Shown here: piece after piece, positions 1-5,493 of the stretch
Numbering within the stretch: position 1 is the first letter of the stretch
How the letters are laid out: the number at the start of each line of letters is the position of its first letter
Source: Candidatus Acetothermia bacterium
GTDB lineage: Bacteria > Bipolaricaulota > Bipolaricaulia > RBG-16-55-9 > JANLFV01
DNA length: 5,536 nt
Assembly (NCBI GenBank): GCA_028275195.1
Contig: JAPWVC010000087.1
Location: 1 to 5,536 of the forward strand
Direction of reading: 5' to 3'
Notes under the pieces: model-generated
Databases searched by the model: none
Told to the model about the DNA's origin: nothing
Seen by the model: the letters and a program-made list of their open reading frames with translations, nothing else
Made by a program: the position numbers and the translations under genes

Positions 1-34
1 GGCTCTTGGCCGGCTCATTGAAGGGTTAGCCATC

Positions 35-1177
35 ATGGCCAGAGAGATCCGGATCGGGCTGATCGGCTATAAGTTCATGGGCCGGGCCCATTCCAATGCT
101 TACCGCCAGGTGGGCGCCTTCTTTGACCCCCCGCTTAAGCCAAGGCTGAAGGCCGTCTGCGGCCGAGATGAAAGGGCAGTGAGAGAGTTCGCCGCCCGGT
201 TCGGCTGGGAGCGATACACGACCGACTGGCGCGAGCTCGTCGCCGACCCTGAGATTGACCTGGTGGACATAGCCGCGCCCAATGATCTCCATGGCCCGAT
301 CGCCCTCGCCGCGGCGGAGGCCGGGAAGGCCGTCTTCTGCGAGAAGCCCCTGGCGCGAGACCTCCCCGAGGCCCAAGAGATGCTCCGTGCCGTGGAGAAG
401 GCCGGAGTTCCTCACATGGTCTGCTTCAACTATCGGTTCCTCCCCGCCATCCAACTGGCCAAGCGGCTGATCGATGAGGGGATGGTCGGGAAGGTCCGCC
501 AATTCCGGGCCCTTTACCTCCAGGACTGGCTCAAAGATCCCGCCTTCCCTCTCCTCTGGCGGATGCGAAAGGAGCGGGCTGGCTCGGGAGCCTTGGGGGA
601 CATCGCCGTGCACGCCATCGACCTAGCCCGCTTCCTGGTCGGCGAGCTCGCCGAGGTAGCGGGGCTGGTCGAGACCTTCGTGAAGGAGCGGCCGCTCCCT
701 GAAGGGAGCGGCCTGGGCTCGGGCAAGGTGACGGTGGACGATGCGGCAGCCTTCCTCGCCCGCTTCGCAAGCGGCGCCATCGGGGTATTCGAGGCCACGC
801 GCCTGGCCCTCGGGAGGCGGAATTTCATCCATATCGAGGTGAACGGAGAGAGGGGGAGCCTCTTCTGGAACGCGGAGGAGCTGAACTCCCTCTGGTTCTA
901 CTCGGAGGACGAGCCCGGCCATGTCCGGGGCTTCCGGAAGATCATCGCTACCGATCCGGATCATCCTTATGCCAGGGCCTGGTGGCCTTCGGGGCACCTC
1001 TTGGGCTATGAGCATAGCTTCACTCATACTGTGCTGGAGCTTCTGGAGGCGATCGCGGCGGGGCGGACTCCCAGCCCGAGCTTCCGCGACGGGGCACAGG
1101 CCCAGGCCGTCCTGGATGCGGTCCTCCGCTCGGCCGAAGAGCGCCGCTGGACCTCAGTCCCCCAACCCCGGGTCTAG
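35..1177 (+). CDS. Gfo/Idh/MocA family NAD(P)-dependent oxidoreductase
   Basis: This is a cytoplasmic oxidoreductase of 380 residues, a normal length for the Gfo/Idh/MocA family, whose members oxidise or reduce sugars, inositols and related polyols with NAD(P). The N-terminal Rossmann fold shows the glycine-rich nucleotide motif at residues 8-16 (GLIGYKFMG, followed by RAHSNAYR). The family EKP motif is at 103-105, with K104 the expected catalytic lysine. FNYRF is at 131-135. The C-terminal substrate domain has GDIAVHAIDL at 188-197, with H193 and D196 at the usual active-site positions. The start at 35 is supported by GAAGGG at 20-25, nine bases upstream, and by the Rossmann fold beginning at residue 5. 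The frame stays open to the window edge, so a longer N-terminus is formally possible but not expected. The substrate cannot be told from sequence. The gene is separated from the next one by 125 bases containing a promoter, so it probably closes an upstream carbohydrate-related transcript. Confidence 0.93.
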   Translation: MAREIRIGLIGYKFMGRAHSNAYRQVGAFFDPPLKPRLKAVCGRDERAVREFAARFGWERYTTDWRELVADPEIDLVDIAAPNDLHGPIALAAAEAGKAVFCEKPLARDLPEAQEMLRAVEKAGVPHMVCFNYRFLPAIQLAKRLIDEGMVGKVRQFRALYLQDWLKDPAFPLLWRMRKERAGSGALGDIAVHAIDLARFLVGELAEVAGLVETFVKERPLPEGSGLGSGKVTVDDAAAFLARFASGAIGVFEATRLALGRRNFIHIEVNGERGSLFWNAEELNSLWFYSEDEPGHVRGFRKIIATDPDHPYARAWWPSGHLLGYEHSFTHTVLELLEAIAAGRTPSPSFRDGAQAQAVLDAVLRSAEERRWTSVPQPRV

Positions 1178-1253
1178 CTCGGTGGGTGGATAAAGCCAGC
1201 TCAAGGATCGCCGTTGGTGGGCCTGATTCAATCCAGAGATAACAGCTCGGGAG

Positions 1254-1282
1254 TTGCGCCAGCTCGCCTTCTTTCATATAAT
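1254..1282 (+). promoter_or_regulatory. Sigma-70-type promoter for the deaminase-rpsO-pnp operon
   Basis: A perfect -10 hexamer TATAAT lies at 1277-1282. A -35-like TTGCGC at 1254-1259 matches the consensus TTGACA at its first three bases and at position 5 is divergent. The spacer is exactly 17 bases. No extended -10 TG is present. Transcription should start near 1289-1291, leaving a very short leader of about 12-20 bases before the first possible ATG codons at 1303 and 1309. This is the only good promoter I see in the 125-base gap, and no comparable one lies inside the following overlapping genes, so it probably drives all three. The assignment rests on sequence match and position. Confidence 0.72.
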
Positions 1283-1302
1283 GCCTTTCGGATAAAGAGT
1301 GG

Positions 1303-2622
1303 ATGAGAATGGCGCGGATCCTGCTCAAAGACTTCGCCTTCCTCCCGACCCCTGATGGACCGGTGGAGGAGCGCTCGCTTGTGATCGAAGGGGGGCGGAT
1401 CGCCCGGATCGGGGAGGCCTCCGAGCTCGAAGCGGAAGTTGGTCGCTTCGACCGGGTCATCGAGGGCCGGGGGCGGCTGGTCATGCCCGGGCTAGTCAAT
1501 GCCCATACGCACCTGGCGATGGTCCTCTTCCGCGGCTACGCCGACGACCTCCCCTTGAGGGAGTGGCTGGAGGAGGCGATCTGGCCGGCGGAGCGGCACC
1601 TCGAGCCCAAAGAGGTCTATTGGGCCTCGCTCTTGGGGATCGCGGAGCTCCTGCGGAGCGGGGTGACGGCCTTCGCTGATATGTATTTCTACATGGACGA
1701 GGTCGCCCGGGCGGTGGAAGCGAGCGGGATCCGGGCCCAGCTCTCTTACGGGATGATCGCCCCAGACCGGGAGCGAGCGGAGCGGGAGCTGGCCAAAGGG
1801 CTGGAGCTGGTCGAGCGCTGGCACGGCCAGGCCGATGGCCGGATCACCGTAGCCCTCGCGCCCCATGCCCCTTACACCTGCGGGGAGTGGCTCTGGCAAA
1901 GGGCGGTCGAGGAGGCCCAAGAGCATGGGATTATGATCCACACCCACCTCTCCGAGACGGCTCAGGAGGTAGCTGACTCCCGTGCTAGGCATGGGAAGAG
2001 CCCGGTCGAGTATCTCGCCGACCTAGGTGTCTTCGCCGCACCGGTCCTAGCCGCACATTGCGTCCACCTCTCCGATCGGGATATCGAGATCCTCGCGGAG
2101 AATAAGGTCCAAGTGGTCCACAACCCCTCGAGCAATATGAAGCTCGGCTCGGGGATCGCGCCGGTCCAGAGGCTCCTCGCTGCGGGCGTGAATGTCGCCC
2201 TGGGGACTGACGGGGCGGGGACGAACAATAACCTGGACATGTGGGAGGAGTTGAGGCTCGCGGCCCTCCTCGCTAAAGTCGGGGGAGATCCCACGGCCCT
2301 CCCGGCCCCGCAGGCCCTCAAATTGGCGACGGTCAATGGGGCCCAAGCGCTCGGCTTGGAGGGGGTCGGCCCGCTCCGGGAGGGGATGGCCGCGGACCTG
2401 ATCATCCTGGACCTCGAGGGACCGCATCTTACCCCGCAGTATAACCTCGCCTCGAACCTGGCTTATGCCCTTAACTCCGCTGATGTGGAGACGGTGATCG
2501 TGGCCGGGGAGGTCCTCATGGAGGGCCGAGAGATCAAGTCCTTCGATGAGGCCGAGGCGAAGGCTAGGGTGCGGGAATTGAGCGAGAAGTATAAGGAGAT
2601 AAGGAGGAGCAGATGGGACTGA
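1303..2622 (+). CDS. mtaD: Amidohydrolase, probable 5-methylthioadenosine/S-adenosylhomocysteine deaminase
   Basis: This 439-residue metal-dependent hydrolase belongs to the amidohydrolase superfamily, cytosine/adenosine deaminase (TrzN/AtzA/MtaD/SsnA) branch. Expected chemistry is hydrolytic removal of the 6-amino group of methylthioadenosine or S-adenosylhomocysteine to give the inosine derivative plus ammonia, in the cytoplasm. Visible active-site motifs are PGLVNAHTH at 62-70 (metal ligands H68, H70), APHAPYTC at 186-193, HTHLSE at 213-218 (metal ligand H215, catalytic E218), AHCVH at 251-255 (H252 catalytic), VVHNPSSNMKL at 271-281 and GTDGA at 301-305 (D303 metal and catalytic). The set is complete and the length is normal for MtaD. 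Substrate assignment within this branch is uncertain: guanine, cytosine, adenosine or another aminohydrolase activity is possible. The start is ambiguous between ATG 1303 and ATG 1309; neither has a strong Shine-Dalgarno, and GAGTGG at 1297-1302 is better spaced for 1309. The 3' end overlaps rpsO by 10 bases. Confidence 0.86.
   Translation: MRMARILLKDFAFLPTPDGPVEERSLVIEGGRIARIGEASELEAEVGRFDRVIEGRGRLVMPGLVNAHTHLAMVLFRGYADDLPLREWLEEAIWPAERHLEPKEVYWASLLGIAELLRSGVTAFADMYFYMDEVARAVEASGIRAQLSYGMIAPDRERAERELAKGLELVERWHGQADGRITVALAPHAPYTCGEWLWQRAVEEAQEHGIMIHTHLSETAQEVADSRARHGKSPVEYLADLGVFAAPVLAAHCVHLSDRDIEILAENKVQVVHNPSSNMKLGSGIAPVQRLLAAGVNVALGTDGAGTNNNLDMWEELRLAALLAKVGGDPTALPAPQALKLATVNGAQALGLEGVGPLREGMAADLIILDLEGPHLTPQYNLASNLAYALNSADVETVIVAGEVLMEGREIKSFDEAEAKARVRELSEKYKEIRRSRWD
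2540..2563 (+). other. Short inverted repeat upstream of rpsO, inside the deaminase gene
   Basis: CCTTCG at 2540-2545 is perfectly complementary to CGAAGG at 2558-2563, with a 12-base loop. The hairpin would lie in the coding end of the deaminase, about 50 bases before the rpsO start. S15 is known in several bacteria to repress its own synthesis by binding a structured leader, so the position is suggestive, but a 6-bp stem in coding DNA can easily arise by chance. I see no clear three-way junction or pseudoknot. Confidence 0.2.
2593..2607 (+). promoter_or_regulatory. Double Shine-Dalgarno for rpsO inside the deaminase gene
   Basis: AAGGAG occurs twice in tandem, at 2593-2598 and 2601-2606, the second extended to AAGGAGG. 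The second copy ends five bases before the ATG at 2613, which is close to optimal. This is the strongest ribosome-binding site in the window, contrasting with the weak one before the deaminase, and fits high ribosomal-protein expression. The site is read as sense codons by ribosomes finishing the deaminase, so upstream translation may compete with or feed initiation. Confidence 0.8.
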
Positions 2623-2882
2623 CGAAGGAAGAGAAGGCAAAGATCCTGGCAGAGTATGGGCGACGACCGGGCGAGAGCGGCTCGCCTGAGGTCCAGATCG
2701 CCCTGCTCACCGCCGAGATTCGCCAGCTCACCGAGCACTTGAAGGTCCACAAGCATGACTTCCATTCCGAGCGGGGGCTGGTGAAGAAGGTCGGGCAGAG
2801 GAAGCGACTCCTGCGGTATCTGGAGAGGGAGGACCCCCAGAAGTATCGGGAGTTGCTAGAGAGATTGGAGATCCGTGGCTGA
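2613..2882 (+). CDS. rpsO: 30S ribosomal protein S15
   Basis: S15 is a primary binder of 16S rRNA in the central domain and helps assemble the 30S platform. At 89 residues it has the exact usual bacterial length. Signature blocks are GSPEVQIALLT at 23-33, LTEHLKVHKHD at 39-49, HSERGL at 51-56 and QRKRLLRYL at 62-70. The rRNA-contact residues expected from Thermus S15 are present in this numbering: H42, H46, D49, S52 and Y69. The common HSRRGL (HSHRGL in Thermus) here reads HSERGL, with an acidic E53. The C-terminus resembles Thermus S15. The start at 2613 is fixed by a strong Shine-Dalgarno and the family N-terminus. The gene overlaps the deaminase by 10 bases and the pnp GTG start by 8, giving a compact operon likely to be translationally coupled. 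Confidence 0.98.
   Translation: MGLTKEEKAKILAEYGRRPGESGSPEVQIALLTAEIRQLTEHLKVHKHDFHSERGLVKKVGQRKRLLRYLEREDPQKYRELLERLEIRG
2867..2870 (+). promoter_or_regulatory. Ribosome-binding site favouring the GTG start of pnp
   Basis: GGAG at 2867-2870, in the last codons of rpsO, sits four bases before the GTG at 2875. The alternative ATG codons at 2899 and 2902 have only a G-run at 2885-2889 at a usable distance. The site therefore favours initiation at GTG 2875, overlapping the rpsO stop, although family alignment would equally allow the later ATGs. Confidence 0.5.
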
Positions 2883-5418
2883 GCGGGGGCTTATTGAGAT
2901 GATGAGGCTAGGGAAGATCATCGAAGTGAGTGCCGCTCCCTTCCGGCTCGAGGCGGGAAAGATGGCCCGCCAGGCCGATGGGGCGGTCTTGGTCACCTTC
3001 GGGGACACGAAGGTCTTGGCGACGGCGACGCGTGGGGAGGCCGAGGAGCTGGACTACTTCCCCTTGGTCGTGGACTATGAGGAGAAGTTCTACGCCGGGG
3101 GGAAGATCCCCGGGGGGTTCTTCAAGCGTGAAGGGAAGCCCTCAGACGAGGCGGTCCTCTGCGCCAGGCTCATCGACCGTCCGATCCGCCCGCTCTTCCC
3201 CCAGGGCTATATGGAGAAGGTCCATGTCGTGGTCACAGTCCTCTCGGCGGACAAGGACCATCCCCCGGAGATCGCCGGGCTTTTGGGGGCGAGCGCGGCC
3301 CTCCTCACCAGCTCGATCCCCTTCACCACCCCGGTCGCGGGCGTCCGCCTCGGGCGGGTCAATGGGCAATTGATCGCTAACCCCACGGCCGCGGAGCGGG
3401 AGGCGAGCGACCTCGATATCGTCGTGGCCGGGACTCCCACGGCGGTGACGATGGTCGAAGGGTCGATGAAGGAGCTCCCCGAGGCGGAAGTGATCGAGGC
3501 GATCGAGTTCGCCCATCGCCATATTAGAGAGCTTTGCGCCCTGCAAGAGGAGTTCCTCGCCCGGGCAGGGGTGGAGAAGCTCGAGGTCGCCACCCCGGAT
3601 CTGGGCGAGCTGAAGGAGCGGCTGAGCCGGGTGATCGGGGACCGCTTCCACGAGCTCCGCGCCGCTCCAGGGAAGCTGGCCCGGGAGGAGCTGATCGAGA
3701 CGATCAAGGAGGAGGCGATCACCAAGGTGCTCGAGGAGCTGGCCCCTCCCGCCGAGGAGGTGGAGCGGCTCACTCACGACCTCGCCGCGGCCTTCGAGGA
3801 GCTCCTCCGGGAGTTCGTCCGGCGGACGACGCTTGAGACCGGCCTGAGGATCGACAACCGCCGGCCTGAGGAGATCCGCCCGATCGAGATCGAGGTCGGG
3901 CTCCTCCCCAGAGTCCACGGCTCGGCCCTCTTCACAAGGGGCGAGACCCAGTCCCTGGGGACTTGCACCCTGGGGACTACCCGCCAGGACGAGCAGATCA
4001 TCGACCGGATGCTCGAGGAGGGGCGGAAGCGGTTCATGCTCCACTACAACTTCCCGCCATATTCGGTGGGGGAGGCGGGGAGGATGGGCCCGCCCGGGCG
4101 GAGGGAGATCGGCCACGGCCACCTCGCGGAGAACGCCCTCCAGGCGGTCCTCCCCACCGAGGAGGAGTTCCCCTACATCATCCGGGTCGTCTCGGAGATC
4201 CTGGAGTCGAATGGCTCGAGCTCGATGGCTACCGTCTGCAGCTCCTCACTGGCGATGATGGACGCCGGGGTCCCGCTGAAGGCCCCCGTGGCGGGGATCG
4301 CCCTCGGGCTGATCCAAGAGGGGAGCAAGCGGCTCATTCTCACGGACATCGTGGGGATGGAGGACCACTTCGGGGACATGGACTTCAAGGTGGCCGGGAC
4401 GAGGAAGGGCGTGACGGCCTTCCAGCTCGATGTCAAGACCGGCGGCCTCTCCCGGGAGCTGCTCGAGGAGGCCCTGGAGCGGGCCCACGCGGCCCGCATG
4501 GCGGTCCTCGACCGGATGGAGGAGGTCCTCCCCGCCCCGAGGCCGCGCCTCTCGCCTTACGCACCGGTCCTAGAGGTCATCCACATCAACCCCGATAAGC
4601 TCGGGCTGGTGATCGGCCCCGGCGGGCGGACGATCCGCCGGATCATCGACCAGACGGAGACGGAGATCGACCTCGAGGACGACGGGACGGTCCGGATCTC
4701 CGGCCCGAACCGCCAGGCCGTCGAGCGGGCGATCGCCCTTGTCGAGGAGCTGACTGAGGAACTGGAGGTCGGGAAGCGCTACCGCGGGAAGGTCACGCGG
4801 ATCGAGCGCTATGGGGCCTTCGTCGAGCTCCCCAGCGGGGTCCGCGGCTTGGTCCATGTCTCGGACCTCGCGGAAGGCTATGTGAAGAAGGTCGAGGATG
4901 TCGTCAAGATCGGGGATGAGATCACCGTCGAGGTGATCGGGATCAACGAGCTGGGGCGGCCCGACTTCCGCCGGATCCCCGAGGAAGGGGAGGAGCTCAA
5001 GGCCGCGCCCCGACCGCGGCGGGCGGCCGCACGCGTCACTCCCGCGCCGGCAGCGCAAGCCCAAGCTCAAGCCCGCACCCGGCGGGACGATGGAGGGGCA
5101 GCGCGGGCGAAGCCGGCTCCAGCTCCAACTCCAACTCAAATCAAGGCCAAGGCCGAGCCAAAGCCGAAAGAGGTGAAAGTCGGGGACACCCTGACCGGGA
5201 CGGTCAAGAACATCGCCGAATTCGGGGCGTTCGTCGAGCTGGACGAGACCGATAAGGTCGGACTGATCCACATCTCTGAGCTCTCCGATGGGTATGTAAA
5301 GCGAGTCGAGGACATCGTCCAGCCCGGGGATCGCGTGGCCGTCAAGGTCCTCAAGATCGACGATCGCGGCCGGATCTACCTCAAGCGGCTCGCGCGGCCC
5401 GAGATCAAGATCACTTGA
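2875..5418 (+). CDS. pnp: Polynucleotide phosphorylase with two C-terminal S1 domains
   Basis: PNPase degrades RNA 3' to 5' by phosphorolysis, releasing nucleoside diphosphates, and can add tails in reverse; it works as a cytoplasmic trimer in mRNA decay. Domains in order: first RNase PH core about 18-150, with GGFFKREGKPS at 80-90 and RLIDRPIRPLFP at 98-109; helical linker about 240-325; second RNase PH core about 335-555, with SNGSSSMATVC at 445-455 and EDHFGDMDFKVAG at 496-508; KH about 566-626, with GXXG at 581-584; first S1 about 632-700; basic linker about 701-765; second S1 about 766-842. D497, D503 and K505 match E. coli catalytic D486, D492 and K494, so the enzyme should be active. 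At 847 residues it is about 135 longer than E. coli PNPase (711), because of the extra linker and S1. The GTG start overlaps rpsO by 8 bases; ATG 2899 or 2902 would shorten the protein by 8 or 9 residues and also gives a family-like N-terminus. Confidence 0.97.
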   Translation: MAERGLIEMMRLGKIIEVSAAPFRLEAGKMARQADGAVLVTFGDTKVLATATRGEAEELDYFPLVVDYEEKFYAGGKIPGGFFKREGKPSDEAVLCARLIDRPIRPLFPQGYMEKVHVVVTVLSADKDHPPEIAGLLGASAALLTSSIPFTTPVAGVRLGRVNGQLIANPTAAEREASDLDIVVAGTPTAVTMVEGSMKELPEAEVIEAIEFAHRHIRELCALQEEFLARAGVEKLEVATPDLGELKERLSRVIGDRFHELRAAPGKLAREELIETIKEEAITKVLEELAPPAEEVERLTHDLAAAFEELLREFVRRTTLETGLRIDNRRPEEIRPIEIEVGLLPRVHGSALFTRGETQSLGTCTLGTTRQDEQIIDRMLEEGRKRFMLHYNFPPYSVGEAGRMGPPGRREIGHGHLAENALQAVLPTEEEFPYIIRVVSEILESNGSSSMATVCSSSLAMMDAGVPLKAPVAGIALGLIQEGSKRLILTDIVGMEDHFGDMDFKVAGTRKGVTAFQLDVKTGGLSRELLEEALERAHAARMAVLDRMEEVLPAPRPRLSPYAPVLEVIHINPDKLGLVIGPGGRTIRRIIDQTETEIDLEDDGTVRISGPNRQAVERAIALVEELTEELEVGKRYRGKVTRIERYGAFVELPSGVRGLVHVSDLAEGYVKKVEDVVKIGDEITVEVIGINELGRPDFRRIPEEGEELKAAPRPRRAAARVTPAPAAQAQAQARTRRDDGGAARAKPAPAPTPTQIKAKAEPKPKEVKVGDTLTGTVKNIAEFGAFVELDETDKVGLIHISELSDGYVKRVEDIVQPGDRVAVKVLKIDDRGRIYLKRLARPEIKIT
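4768..4974 (+). other. First S1 RNA-binding domain of PNPase
   Basis: Residues about 632-700 of PNPase directly follow the KH domain, the normal site of the single S1. It shows the S1 signature YGAFVEL at 646-652, GLVHVSDL at 658-665 and GYVKKVEDVV at 668-677. The end is slightly abnormal: GRPDFRR replaces the common GRIxLSRR pattern, apparently one residue shorter in the last strand. By eye it shares about 30 of 65 residues with the second S1. Confidence 0.9.
4975..5169 (+). other. Basic low-complexity linker between the PNPase S1 domains
   Basis: This segment encodes about 65 residues (701-765) rich in Ala, Pro, Arg, Lys and Gln, including an AAQAQAQA stretch and a PAPAPTPT stretch. It has no hydrophobic core and should be disordered. 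At the DNA level it holds short imperfect hexamer-like repeats (CAAGCC/CAAGCT near 5056-5072; CCAGCT/CCAACT near 5118-5135), consistent with growth by slippage. Net positive charge suggests it may contact RNA or simply tether the last S1 flexibly. Confidence 0.85.
5170..5400 (+). other. Second, C-terminal S1 domain of PNPase
   Basis: Residues about 766-842 form a second complete S1 fold after the linker. Motifs are FGAFVEL at 783-789, VGLIHISEL at 795-803, GYVKRVEDIV at 806-815 and GRIYLKRL at 832-839. The block GYVK-VED-V followed by GD is shared with the first S1. The domain ends five residues before the stop. Either an internal duplication of the first S1 or capture of a standalone S1 protein would explain it. 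Confidence 0.92.
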
Positions 5419-5429
5419 CCCACTTCGTT

Positions 5430-5465
5430 CCCGCCCGGGCCTAAGGTGAGCGGCTAGCGGGCGGG
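5430..5465 (+). terminator. GC-rich hairpin after pnp, possible terminator or 3'-end structure
   Basis: CCCGCCCG at 5430-5437 pairs perfectly with CGGGCGGG at 5458-5465, giving an all-GC 8-bp stem with a 20-base loop. It starts 12 bases after the pnp stop. The downstream arm is followed by CTTGGG rather than a run of T, so it is not a classical intrinsic terminator. It could act as a weak terminator or as a 3' block or processing structure between pnp and the next gene. Confidence 0.5.
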
Positions 5466-5493
5466 CTTGGGATCGGCCAAAGGACGAATCGAA

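Noticed and set aside
1..29. Possible tail of an upstream gene
   Set aside because: Two frames end here (TGA at 19-21, TAG at 27-29), but only six to eight codons are visible in each, so neither can be preferred or identified.
2440..2445. TATAAC, a possible -10 for an internal rpsO promoter
   Set aside because: No -35-like hexamer is found at 16-18 bases upstream (the sequence there is GGGACC), and the word encodes conserved deaminase codons.
2590..2595. TATAAG just before rpsO as a -10 element
   Set aside because: There is no -35 at the right distance, and transcription would begin inside the rpsO ribosome-binding site; it is better read as part of the purine-rich Shine-Dalgarno region.
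3142..4122. Long minus-strand open frame (326 codons) opposite pnp
   Set aside because: It lies entirely antisense to the conserved PNPase catalytic region. Its product is an unpatterned Leu/Arg/Asp/Pro-rich chain with no recognisable motif, as expected from GC-rich codon bias on the opposite strand.
3963..4598. Plus-strand open frame (211 codons) in another frame within pnp
   Set aside because: Its Gly/Arg/Pro-rich product is a frame shift of the conserved PNPase core, whose own frame is intact with all motifs.
5047..5165. Short repeats in the PNPase linker as a possible minisatellite or CRISPR-like array
   Set aside because: The units are only about six bases, imperfect and in frame. They encode an Ala/Pro/Gln linker, with no spacers or regular longer repeat.
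4570..5271. Minus-strand open frame (233 codons) opposite the KH and S1 region
   Set aside because: It is a shadow of the pnp coding frame. The Leu/Ser/Trp run in it is only the complement of the low-complexity linker, and there is no credible start context.
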